From contig CAYQTA010000065.1 in assembly GCA_964420365.1 (NCBI GenBank), positions 1 to 36,122 on the forward strand: a stretch of DNA of 36,122 bases, written 5' to 3'. The notes under the pieces are model-generated. The model was not told the origin of the DNA and made no database searches. It saw only the letters and a program-made list of their open reading frames with translations. The position numbers and the translations under genes were made by a program. Origin of the DNA: JAMOQA01 sp964420365 (GTDB taxonomy: Bacteria > Acidobacteriota > Polarisedimenticolia > J045). Shown piece after piece: positions 27,292-34,592 of the stretch (the first letter of the stretch is position 1; the number at the start of each line of letters is the position of its first letter).

Positions 27292-28353
27292 GTGGTGCCG
27301 GAGACGCCCCCCCGCGAGAACCTGTACGGCCTCCCCCCGGAGGAACTCGCCCGCCTGCTCTCGGGGCTCGACCCGCGGCCCTTCCGGGCGCGCCAGGTCT
27401 TCTCGTGGATGCACCGCCACGACGTCCTCGACCCCCACGACTGGACGAACCTCCCCCGGGCCCTCCGCGACGAGATCTCCCGGCGGTTCACCGTCGCCCG
27501 ACCCCGGGTCGTGGCGGAGTCGCGGGCCTCGGACGGGACGGTCAAGGCGGTCCTCGGGCTTCCCGGCGGCGGCCGGGTCGAGGCGGTGGCGATGCCGTGG
27601 GACGACCACGACACGTTCTGCCTGTCGAGCCAGGTCGGCTGCGCGTTCGGGTGCGCGTTCTGCATGACCGGGCGGCTCGGGTTCCGCAGGCACCTCTCGA
27701 GCGGGGAGATCGCCGGCCAGGTCGCCGCCCTCCGGGAGGCGACGGGCCTCGGCCGGGGCGTCCTCAACCTGGTCCTGATGGGGATGGGAGAGCCGCTCCA
27801 CAACCTGGACGCGGTGCTCCCCGCCCTCGACGTCCTGGTCCACGGGGAGGGGTTCGGGATCCCGCCCCGCCGGATCACGGTCTCGACCGTCGGGCTTCCC
27901 GCGGGGATCCGGCGCCTCGCCGCCGAGGGACCGCCGGTGCGCCTCGCGGTCTCCCTGGTCTCGGCCCGCCGGGCGACCCGGCAGCGCCTGGTCCCGGCGG
28001 CACGGCGCCACTCCCTGGACGAGCTGGCGGAGGCGATCCGGGACTTCGGCGCCCGGGGACGGCACCGGCCGACCCTCGAGGTCGTCCTCCTGCGGGACGT
28101 CAACGACTCCCCGGCCGAGATCCACGAGCTCGCCCGCTTCGCCCGGAGGACCCGCTCGAAGGTCAACCTGATCGAGTTCAACCCGGTCCCGGAGCTCCCC
28201 TTCGCCCCGTCCCCCGAGGACCGGGTCGAGCGGGCGCTCCGGATCCTCTCCGGCGCCGGCGTCGTCGCCACCGTCCGCCGCAGCCGCGGCCGCGACGCCG
28301 CCGCCGCCTGCGGCCAGCTCGCCTTCCTCGGGAGGAACGAGGGGGAGGCGTGA
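27292..28353 (+). CDS. rlmN: 23S rRNA/tRNA adenine C2-methyltransferase RlmN
   Basis: A 353-residue radical-SAM methyltransferase that methylates C2 of A2503 in 23S rRNA and A37 of some tRNAs. The 4Fe-4S motif CAFGCAFC gives C117, C121, C124. The two mechanistic cysteines are present as C110 in FCLSSQVGC and C340 in AACGQLAF. LMGMGEPLHNLD and the C-terminal LIEFNPVPELPF are typical. The block usually read as SLHA is SLVSA here. The GTG start follows CGGAGG by 5 bases. The sequence of the last codons (28302-28335) recurs exactly 3.2 kb away. It converges on fabH with a 7-base gap. Confidence 0.94.
   Translation: MVPETPPRENLYGLPPEELARLLSGLDPRPFRARQVFSWMHRHDVLDPHDWTNLPRALRDEISRRFTVARPRVVAESRASDGTVKAVLGLPGGGRVEAVAMPWDDHDTFCLSSQVGCAFGCAFCMTGRLGFRRHLSSGEIAGQVAALREATGLGRGVLNLVLMGMGEPLHNLDAVLPALDVLVHGEGFGIPPRRITVSTVGLPAGIRRLAAEGPPVRLAVSLVSARRATRQRLVPAARRHSLDELAEAIRDFGARGRHRPTLEVVLLRDVNDSPAEIHELARFARRTRSKVNLIEFNPVPELPFAPSPEDRVERALRILSGAGVVATVRRSRGRDAAAACGQLAFLGRNEGEA
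28302..28335 (+). repeat. 34-bp direct repeat, copy 1 (rlmN 3' end)
   Basis: These 34 bases, coding AACGQLAFLG at the rlmN C-terminus, are identical to 31528-31561 in the same orientation. The flanks differ on both sides. Confidence 0.85.
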
Positions 28354-28360
28354 CCGGGAC

Positions 28361-29398
28361 CTACCAACGGAGGAGCATCGCGGCCCAGGTGAACCCCGCC
28401 CCGAAGGTGACGGCCAGGACCAGGTCGCCCCGGCGCAACCGTCCTTCCTCGGCGGCGTCGGCCAGCGCGACCGGGATCGAGGCGGCCGAGTTGTTGCCGT
28501 ACCGGTGAATCGTCCGGTAGACCCTGTCGAGAGGAATCCCGATCCTCCTCGCCGTCGCCTCCATGATCCGGACGTTCGCCTGGTGGGGGACGAGAAGGTC
28601 GATCTCCTGCGCCGTCACGCCGGCCCGTTCCATCACCTCGACGGCCGCCTCCTGCATCGCCTTGACGGCATGCCGGTAGACCTCGTTCCCCTTCATGTGG
28701 AGGGTGTGGAGGCGCCGCTCGACGGTTTCCCGGGAGGCGGGCATGCGGGACCCTCCGGCCGGCTGCAGCAGCAGGGGAGCCAGCGTGCCGTCGGCCCCCC
28801 ACGTGTGAGCCAGGAGGCCACGGCCTTCTTCCGGCGGCCCGACGACCGCGGCTCCGGCCCCGTCCCCGAAGAGCACGCAGGTGGACCGGTCGGTCCAGTC
28901 CACGATCTTCGAGAGGATCTCCGCCCCGATCACCAGCACGTGACGGGCCTCGCCGGAACGAACGAGACTGTTTGCCAGGAACAGGCCGTAGAGAAACCCC
29001 GGGCATGCCGCCGAAATGTCGAACGCCGGTACCCGGCGCATCCCGAGGCGCGCCTGGACCCAGCAGGCCGTCGAGGGGAACGGCGTGTCGGGCGTGACCG
29101 TCCCAATGACGAGGGCGTCGATCTCGCCCGGTCCGAGGCCGGCGGCCTTCATCGCCCGGCGCGCGGCCTCCGTCGCCAGGTCCGAGCACGCGGTGTCGCC
29201 ATCGACGATCCGGCGCTCGACGATCCCCGTGCGGGTGCGGATCCACTCGTCGCTGGTGTCGACGATCCGCTCGAGGTCATGGTTGTCGAGCACGCGCTCC
29301 GGGATCGCCTTGCCGATCCCCAGGACCCGGATCCCCGTCGCCGGGCCCCCGCGTGCCCCGGCGTCGTGGCGCTCGATCACCTGCTCCCTGGTCGTCAA
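28361..29398 (-). CDS. 3-oxoacyl-ACP synthase III (FabH-type KAS III)
   Basis: A 345-residue thiolase-fold condensing enzyme. The Cys-His-Asn triad is intact: C132 in ISAACPGF, H272 in VPHQANVRI, N302 in RYGNNSAAS. FGDGAGAAVV and the C-terminal TFGAGFTWAAMLLRW match FabH. The start is a TTG (MTTREQV) with GGGGAGG 8 bases upstream; a GTG six codons later is the alternative. It is the last gene of acyltransferase > methyltransferase-like > KAS III, 27 bases after its neighbour, away from acpP/fabD/fabG. A dedicated role in building the acyl precursor of that cluster is therefore as likely as housekeeping fatty-acid initiation (inference). Confidence 0.92.
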   Translation of the reverse strand: MTTREQVIERHDAGARGGPATGIRVLGIGKAIPERVLDNHDLERIVDTSDEWIRTRTGIVERRIVDGDTACSDLATEAARRAMKAAGLGPGEIDALVIGTVTPDTPFPSTACWVQARLGMRRVPAFDISAACPGFLYGLFLANSLVRSGEARHVLVIGAEILSKIVDWTDRSTCVLFGDGAGAAVVGPPEEGRGLLAHTWGADGTLAPLLLQPAGGSRMPASRETVERRLHTLHMKGNEVYRHAVKAMQEAAVEVMERAGVTAQEIDLLVPHQANVRIMEATARRIGIPLDRVYRTIHRYGNNSAASIPVALADAAEEGRLRRGDLVLAVTFGAGFTWAAMLLRW

Positions 29399-29425
29399 CG
29401 TTCGTTCCTCCCCGGGGAGACGACC

Positions 29426-30073
29426 TCACCAGAGGCCCGGCAGGAGTCGCCAGCGCACGGCCCGCCGGTAGTCGGCGTATGCCGCTCCAAGCTCCCGGTC
29501 GAGGAGTCCTTCCTCGACCCGGATCCGGTAGACGTACGCGGCGGTCATCAGGACGAGGACCGTTGCCAGCCCGGCCGGGGAATGCAGGCGCACCGCCCCG
29601 CCCGCCGTGGCGACGAGGGCCCCGAGGTAGCTCGGGTGCCGGACGACCCGGTACGGGCCCGAACGGATGACCTGCTGGTCCCTGCGGACGCGGACCGTGG
29701 CCGTGAAGAACTTCCCGAGCACCCGGATCGCCCGGATCCTCCAGGCGAGCCCCACCACGAGCAGGACGGTCCCGGGTACGACCCAGGCAAGGTCCGCGCG
29801 GAGGGGGGCGGGACCGCGCCACCAGGCCCAGTCGAGGACCGCGACCCACTGTCCCACCGCCCCGGCGAGGAGGATCCCCAGGTACGAGAAGCGGTCATCC
29901 CCCTGCCGCGAGACCGCGTCGCGGAGACCGACGGCGTGCTGGGTGTGGATCGTCACCACGCAGGCGGCAACCAGCAGGAGGATCCGCGGGTCGGCCAGCA
30001 GGCGGGGACGGCCGAGCAGCGGGATCACGTAGAGGATCGCGGCGAGAAAGATCCCGTGGACGAGGGCGCTCAC
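29426..30073 (-). CDS. Isoprenylcysteine carboxyl methyltransferase-like membrane protein
   Basis: A 215-residue integral membrane protein with about five hydrophobic segments (4-20, 31-46, 63-82, 97-112, 168-182). The conserved C-terminal block of the ICMT/PEMT-like methyltransferase superfamily is present: VIRSGPYRVVRHPSYLGALV (136-154) and RVEEGLLDRELGAAYADYRRAV (185-206), which bind SAM in characterised relatives. Bacterial members act on diverse small or lipid substrates, so the substrate is unknown. The GTG start overlaps the stop of the acyltransferase gene in GTGA; the longer open frame upstream is that gene out of phase. It could methylate the product of the neighbouring N-acyltransferase (inference). 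Confidence 0.8.
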   Translation of the reverse strand: MSALVHGIFLAAILYVIPLLGRPRLLADPRILLLVAACVVTIHTQHAVGLRDAVSRQGDDRFSYLGILLAGAVGQWVAVLDWAWWRGPAPLRADLAWVVPGTVLLVVGLAWRIRAIRVLGKFFTATVRVRRDQQVIRSGPYRVVRHPSYLGALVATAGGAVRLHSPAGLATVLVLMTAAYVYRIRVEEGLLDRELGAAYADYRRAVRWRLLPGLW

Positions 30074-31338
30074 GGGACCTCCCGCTGCCGGCGCTCCGCC
30101 GGGGGATCGGCCGCGCCCCGCCCCCGCACGGGCCGCGGGCCCGCCGCGGCGGGTCCGCGTTCCCGCCTCCGCCGCAGGGGAACCGACAGGAGCACCGGCC
30201 GCCGGACCGGCGGCAGGAGGTCGTCGTCGCCGACGATCGTCGTCATCAGGAGCGCGCACAGTTCCGGGGAGCAGTCGGGAAAGTCCCGGTGGACCGTGCC
30301 GGCCCGGCAGGACTCGTCGAAAGCCCTCGAATCCCTCATCATCGGCAGCCACCGGCCGGCCAGGCGGTAGGCGTCGCTCTCGACCCAGCCGGGACCGAGG
30401 GGCCGGAAGGCCATCAGGCGGTAGAGCCGTTCGGTCGCCGGGTTCGCCGAGCAGAACTTCACCGGGTGGCGCCGGGAAACGTGGGCGAGCATCCGGGGTA
30501 GCTCGAGGGAGAGCTGCAGGATACCCCGGTGGGACCCGTCGACGATGTACCGGGAGAGTTCCACCGGCACGACCCCCGGGTGCCGCCGCCGCCAGGGCTC
30601 CAGGTCGACGAGGGCCTCCAGCGAGAGGTCGCCGAAGAGGACCCGGCTCCCCGCGATGCAGCGTCCGACCCCCTCCCCGTAGTCCATGCAGACCACGTGC
30701 CTCGTCGTCGGCCGGGTATCGAGGGGATCGATCTCGACCCGGCGGGCAAGCTCCTCCGACGAGAGCCGGTCCGGGGGAACGAGCCCCTTCTCCTCCACGT
30801 AGACCCGGTAGCGCAGGCGATACCACGCCTCCAGCTCGTAGGGGGTCTCGGCGACCTTGAGGACCCGTCCCTCCCCGAGGTGCAGGACCGGGCCCGGGCG
30901 TTCCCGCGTGGCGACCAGGGCGCCCACGCGGGCGACGAGCCGCTCCGCCCGGACCGACGTGGGCTCGAAGACGTCGACGTCCGTTCCGATGGGGGGAAAC
31001 CCATGGATGTCATTCTCGAGGCCCAGGATCGGCAGGCCGGGGTGAACGGCCCGGAGCGCGGTCGGCAATCGCCTTCCTTCCGCGGCCGGGAGCCCGGGCT
31101 CGACGACCGCCGCGAGGAGGGTTCCACCCCGGGCGACGATCTCGCGGGCGCGGGCAACCAGGTCGCCGGGCGGCTCGGCCCGGGTGATGTTGACGTCGTA
31201 CCTGCGCCCCGCCCGTCCCCCCATCGAGAGGACTTCCCGGGCCCGCTCGAGCGCGCTCACGACGCGGCCCCGGAGCGCCGGGTCGGCGATCCCCACCAGG
31301 ATGAATCCCCTGCCGACGAGATGCTCGCCCCTTCTCAC
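30070..31338 (-). CDS. FeeM/LuxI-type N-acyltransferase fused to a degenerate receiver domain
   Basis: A 422-residue two-domain protein. Residues about 11-145 look like a response-regulator receiver fold (FILVGIADPALRGRVVSALE; LLAAVVEPGLP; LPILGLE; DVFEPTS), but the phosphoacceptor position reads VVEP (E80) and the beta-5 KP is EP, so it is probably not phosphorylated. Residues about 155-345 resemble the LuxI/FeeM GNAT-like fold: YRLRYRVYVEEKG, VEIDPLDTRPTTRHVVCM, CIAGSRVL, VPVELSRYIVD, LERLYRLMAF-like NPATERLYRLMAF. The closest named type I recall is the PEP-CTERM/exosortase-associated acyltransferase. It would move an acyl chain from acyl-ACP or CoA to an amine. The basic C-terminal tail is disordered-looking. 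The GTG start follows GGGGAGG by 4 bases. It heads the operon. Confidence 0.75.
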   Translation of the reverse strand: MRRGEHLVGRGFILVGIADPALRGRVVSALERAREVLSMGGRAGRRYDVNITRAEPPGDLVARAREIVARGGTLLAAVVEPGLPAAEGRRLPTALRAVHPGLPILGLENDIHGFPPIGTDVDVFEPTSVRAERLVARVGALVATRERPGPVLHLGEGRVLKVAETPYELEAWYRLRYRVYVEEKGLVPPDRLSSEELARRVEIDPLDTRPTTRHVVCMDYGEGVGRCIAGSRVLFGDLSLEALVDLEPWRRRHPGVVPVELSRYIVDGSHRGILQLSLELPRMLAHVSRRHPVKFCSANPATERLYRLMAFRPLGPGWVESDAYRLAGRWLPMMRDSRAFDESCRAGTVHRDFPDCSPELCALLMTTIVGDDDLLPPVRRPVLLSVPLRRRRERGPAAAGPRPVRGRGAADPPAERRQREVP

Positions 31339-31349
31339 GCAGCCTCCCC

Positions 31350-31369
31350 GCGTCCCGGCAGCGGGACGC
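31350..31369 (-). promoter_or_regulatory. Hairpin abutting the acyltransferase ribosome binding site
   Basis: GCGTCCCG (31350-31357) and CGGGACGC (31362-31369) form a perfect 8-bp stem with a 4-base loop. On the minus strand it ends directly against GGGGAGG of the acyltransferase gene. It could affect initiation or mark an RNA-processing site; no ligand-binding class is recognised. Confidence 0.4.
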
Positions 31370-31527
31370 CTGCCGGGCGGGAGAGCAAGGGACATGCCAT
31401 GGAGCCGACGACCCGGACCTGCCACGGGCACAGCAGGTTCCGGGCTTCCGCCGCCCGTTTGCCGTCCACCACCCGGGACACGGGGGGCGCCGGTCCCGGT
31501 CCCGGCTGTTCACGATCGCGGACAGTG

Positions 31528-31561
31528 CGCCGCCTGCGGCCAGCTCGCCTTCCTCGGGAGG
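31528..31561 (+). repeat. 34-bp direct repeat, copy 2 (non-coding rlmN-end fragment)
   Basis: Identical over 34 bases to 28302-28335. In the rlmN frame it would read CAACGQLAFLGREKG, preceded by unrelated sequence, so only the tail of an rlmN-like gene is present. Confidence 0.8.
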
Positions 31562-31583
31562 GAGAAAGGGCTTTCCGGGGGGA

Positions 31584-31613
31584 TTGACAGGCACCCCCCG
31601 GCGAGGTTAGACA
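31584..31613 (+). promoter_or_regulatory. Candidate promoter for the acyl-CoA ligase
   Basis: TTGACA (31584-31589), 18-base spacer, TAGACA (31608-31613). Transcription would start near 31620, about 105 bases before the chosen ATG, which argues against the in-frame GTG at 31627 as the start. Confidence 0.5.
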
Positions 31614-31725
31614 GGAATCGCCACGGGTGAGGACAGGAGGCCCGGCACGGGGCGGGCTTCCCCCGGAAGAGGGGTCGCGAGCAGCGGAGGAGTCTCCCGG
31701 GGCAGCCGTCCCGCCGGGAAGGCGC

Positions 31726-33330
31726 ATGCTGGTACAGGACTTCCTGACGCACACCGCCGACCGCCTCGGGGGGAAGGTGGCGCTGGTCACGGGCGCCGGC
31801 CGCTGGACCTACGGCGAGATCCGGGAGCGCGTCCATCGCCTCGCCCACCGCCTCCGGGACGCGGGGGTCGAGCGGGGGGACCGGGTCGTGATCGCACTGC
31901 CCGCGGGCCTCGAGGCCGTCGTCGCGATCTTCGCCGCCCTCGAGGCCGGCGGCGTCTTCGTCGTGCTCCCCCCGTCGATCCGCCGCGAGCGGTTCCTGTA
32001 CGTCCTCCGGGACTGCACGCCGGCCGCCCTCCTCGCGGTCCCGCGCCTCCCCGACGGGACCCGCACCGCGGAGGCCGCCCGCGAGATCCCGGGGCTCCGG
32101 CTCGTGGCCCTCGCCGGAAACGGCCCGGGTCGGCGGGGAGCCGTGCGCCTCGCGGACCTCCTCGCCACCGGGCGGACCGACCGGCCGCCCCGGCGGAACA
32201 TCGACCTCGACCTCGCCTGCCTCGTCTACACGTCGGGCAGCACCGGCTGGCCGAAGGGGGTGATGTGCGACCACTCGAACGTCGTCTTCGCCTCCGGCGC
32301 GATCATCAAATACCTGGGAAACGTCGAGGACGACGTCGTGCTGAACGTCCTGCCCCTCTCGTTCGACTACGGCCTCTACCAGGTCCTGATGACCTTCCGG
32401 TTCGGCGGGACCCTCGTCCTCGAGCGATCGTTCGCCTACCCGGTGAAGCTGCTCGAGCGGATCGAGGAGGAGCGGGTGACCGGCCTGCCGGTCGTCCCGA
32501 CGATGCTCGCCCTCCTTCTCCGGCAGGACTTCTCCCGGTACGACCTTTCCTCCCTGCGATGGGTGACGAACACCGGCGCCGCGCTCCCCCCGGAACACGT
32601 CCGGGAACTCCGGCGGCGCCTGCCCCGGGTGCGGGTCTTCCCGATGTACGGCCTGACCGAGACGAAGCGAACGCTCTGGATGGACCCGGAGCGCGCCCTC
32701 GAGAAACCCGGGTCGGTCGGCCGCCCGATCCCGGGAACGGAGACCTGGCTCGTCGACGAGGAGGGCCGCCGCGTCGATCCCCCGGGGACCGGCCAGCTCG
32801 TCGTCCGCGGCCGGCACGTGATGCGCGGGTACTGGAACGACCCGGAGGCGACCGCGAAGCGGTTCCGGCCGGGACCGCTGCCGGGCGAGCGGGTCTGCTA
32901 CACCGGCGACCTCTTCCGGGTCGACGAGGAGGGCGACCACTGGTTCCTCGGAAGGATGGACGAGATCTTCAAGTCCCGCGGCGAGAAGGTCGCCCCCTCG
33001 GAGGTCGAGCGGGTGCTCGTGGCCGCGCCCGGGGTCCACGAGGCCGCGGTCACCGGCGTGCCCGACCCGCTACTCGGCCACCGGGTCGTCGCGTTCATCG
33101 TGCCCTCGGGCGAGTCGGTCGACCTGAAGGCGATCCGTCACCACTGCCGGCGCCACCTGGAGGAGAGGATGCTGCCCGCGGAGATCCGGGTCGTCCGCGA
33201 CCTTCCGCGCCTCGAGAACGGCAAGCTCGACCGGGGCCGGCTCGCCGCCCTCGCGGGGGAAGGTCCCGCCGGGCGGCCCGGGCACCGGGCGCGGGAGACC
33301 GGGGACGGGCCCCGCGAGCTCGCGGGCTGA
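31726..33330 (+). CDS. AMP-forming acyl-CoA ligase, exosortase-A-associated type
   Basis: A 534-residue ANL-superfamily enzyme that activates a carboxylate as acyl-AMP, then passes it to CoA or a carrier. Motifs: LVYTSGSTGWPKGVM (A3, 167-180), PLSFDYGLYQVL, NTGAALPPEHV, MYGLTETKRT (A5), CYTGDLFRVDEEGDHWFLGRMDEIFKSRGEKVAPSEVE (A7-A8), and the A10 lysine in LENGKLDRG. PLSFDYGL and YGLTE-x-R/KRT resemble, from memory, the exosortase-A-associated ligase group. I chose the ATG giving MLVQDFLTHTADRLG by family alignment; its ribosome site (GGGAAGG) is modest. Divergent from the N-acyltransferase operon, it could load that enzyme's acyl donor (inference). It converges on the cysteine desulfurase gene with an 8-base gap. 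Confidence 0.88.
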   Translation: MLVQDFLTHTADRLGGKVALVTGAGRWTYGEIRERVHRLAHRLRDAGVERGDRVVIALPAGLEAVVAIFAALEAGGVFVVLPPSIRRERFLYVLRDCTPAALLAVPRLPDGTRTAEAAREIPGLRLVALAGNGPGRRGAVRLADLLATGRTDRPPRRNIDLDLACLVYTSGSTGWPKGVMCDHSNVVFASGAIIKYLGNVEDDVVLNVLPLSFDYGLYQVLMTFRFGGTLVLERSFAYPVKLLERIEEERVTGLPVVPTMLALLLRQDFSRYDLSSLRWVTNTGAALPPEHVRELRRRLPRVRVFPMYGLTETKRTLWMDPERALEKPGSVGRPIPGTETWLVDEEGRRVDPPGTGQLVVRGRHVMRGYWNDPEATAKRFRPGPLPGERVCYTGDLFRVDEEGDHWFLGRMDEIFKSRGEKVAPSEVERVLVAAPGVHEAAVTGVPDPLLGHRVVAFIVPSGESVDLKAIRHHCRRHLEERMLPAEIRVVRDLPRLENGKLDRGRLAALAGEGPAGRPGHRARETGDGPRELAG

Positions 33331-33338
33331 GCCGACGG

Positions 33339-34475
33339 TCAGGCCCGCAGCGTGCGCCAGGCGTCGACGAGGGCGGCGGCCGCCCGGTCGATCTCGCCTT
33401 CCGTGGTCGGGCGACCGGTGGTGAGGCGCAGGGTCCCGGCGGCGATCCCCGGGGGAACCCCCATCGCGCGCAGGACGTGGGACGCCCGGACCTCCCCCCC
33501 GTGGCACGCGGCGCCCGCCGAGCAGGCGACCCGGTCGACCAGCAGGGATAGCATCTCGCCGGAGGTCACCCCCGGGAAGGAGACCGAGAGGGTGTTCGGG
33601 AGGCCCCCGTCCGGGTCGCCGTGGACGACGAGCCCGGGCACCTCGGCGAGGAGCCGGTCCCGCAGCCGGTCCCGGAGGGCGCGCAGCCGCTCCGCCGTGG
33701 CGGGCAGGTCCCGGGCAACGAGGGCGGCCGCCGCACCGATCCCGGCGATGCCGGGGACGTTTTCCGTGCCGGCCCGCCTCCCGTCCTCGTGGCCGGCCCC
33801 GAGGACGAGGGACGGCAACCGGAGGCCCTCCCGGACCCACAGGACGCCGATCCCCTTGGGCGCGTAGAACTTGTGCCCGGCGAGGGCAACGAGGTCGGCC
33901 CCGAGCTCCCGGACGTCCACGGGAACCTTTCCGACCGCCTGGCAGGCGTCCACGTGGAGGAGGACGCCCGCCTCCCGGCAGGCCGCGGCAACCTCCCGGA
34001 CCGGCTGGAGGGTGCCGACCTCGTTGTTCGCGAGCATGACGCTCGCGAGGATCGTGTCCGGCGCGAGGGCGCGGCGGAGGTCGTCCGGGTCGATGCGACC
34101 CTTCCCGTCGACCGGCAGGCGCGTGACCCGGAAACCCTCCTCCTCGAGGCGGCGGCAGGGCTCGAGGACCGCCGGGTGCTCGATCGCCGTCGTGATGACG
34201 TGGCCCCGTCCCCGGGCCCGGGCGACGCCGAGGATCGCCGTGTTGTCCGCCTCGGACCCGCCCGACGTGAAGACGATCTCGGAAGGCCGGGCCCCGAGCA
34301 TGGCGGCGACCCGGCCGCGGCCCTCTTCCACGGCCCGGTGGGCGAGGAACCCCTCCACGTGGGGACTCGAGGGGTTTCCCGGGTGCTCGGTGAACCAGGG
34401 GAGCATCTCCCGGAGGACTTCCGGGAGGACGGGGGTCGTCGCGTTGTAGTCCAGGTAGACCGGCCCGCTGCCCAT
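33339..34475 (-). CDS. Cysteine desulfurase (NifS/IscS type)
   Basis: A 378-residue PLP enzyme that removes sulfur from cysteine for Fe-S cluster, thiolation or other sulfur pathways. VYLDYNATTPVLPEV opens the protein. EIVFTSGGSEADNTAI, AIEHPAVLEP, NNEVGTLQPV, VDACQAVGKVPVDV and the PLP lysine K202 in ALAGHKFYAPKGIG are all present. The persulfide cysteine is C324 in AGAACHGGE, followed by SHVLRAMG as in group I NifS proteins. The ATG giving MGSGPVYLDY fits the family; the ribosome site is weak. No iscU, nifU, mnmA or sufE is adjacent, so the pathway served is open. Confidence 0.93.
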   Translation of the reverse strand: MGSGPVYLDYNATTPVLPEVLREMLPWFTEHPGNPSSPHVEGFLAHRAVEEGRGRVAAMLGARPSEIVFTSGGSEADNTAILGVARARGRGHVITTAIEHPAVLEPCRRLEEEGFRVTRLPVDGKGRIDPDDLRRALAPDTILASVMLANNEVGTLQPVREVAAACREAGVLLHVDACQAVGKVPVDVRELGADLVALAGHKFYAPKGIGVLWVREGLRLPSLVLGAGHEDGRRAGTENVPGIAGIGAAAALVARDLPATAERLRALRDRLRDRLLAEVPGLVVHGDPDGGLPNTLSVSFPGVTSGEMLSLLVDRVACSAGAACHGGEVRASHVLRAMGVPPGIAAGTLRLTTGRPTTEGEIDRAAAALVDAWRTLRA

Positions 34476-34592
34476 GGGAGCATTCTGGCACGGACCCTTG
34501 CCCCGGGGGAGGACGGAACCCAACTTGATCCACGACGGGGACTTGGTTCCCCGGGAGGGGGTGCCCGACGGCATCCCGGGAGGGCCCGCGCG

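Larger units (their letters stand above)
31339..31725. other. 387-base intergenic region between acyltransferase and acyl-CoA ligase
   Basis: This divergent gap holds, left to right: the acyltransferase ribosome site (31343-31349); an 8-bp hairpin (31350-31369); about 150 bases with no recognised signal; a 34-bp copy of the rlmN 3' end (31528-31561); a TTGACA promoter (31584-31613); and a leader of about 105 bases before the ligase ATG. A weak 48-codon minus-strand frame (31335-31481) ends in GTGA with the acyltransferase start but has no ribosome site. Confidence 0.7.

Noticed and set aside
29378..29380. Alternative GTG start of the KAS III gene
   Set aside because: The TTG at 29396-29398 has a well-spaced GGGGAGG, while the GTG has none; the difference is six residues and remains uncertain.
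31627..31725. N-terminal extension of the acyl-CoA ligase from the GTG at 31627
   Set aside because: The predicted transcript would start only a few bases before it and the added 33 residues have no family similarity; the ATG at 31726 fits the family.
34486..34501. Sigma-54-like string TGGCACGGACCCTTGC before the membrane protein gene
   Set aside because: GG and GC are separated by 11 bases, not the required 10, and the site lies over the start region of the divergent desulfurase gene.
34515..34550. GGAACC...GGTTCC inverted repeat between the desulfurase and the membrane protein gene
   Set aside because: Only 6 bp of perfect stem with a 24-base loop; too weak to call an operator or terminator.
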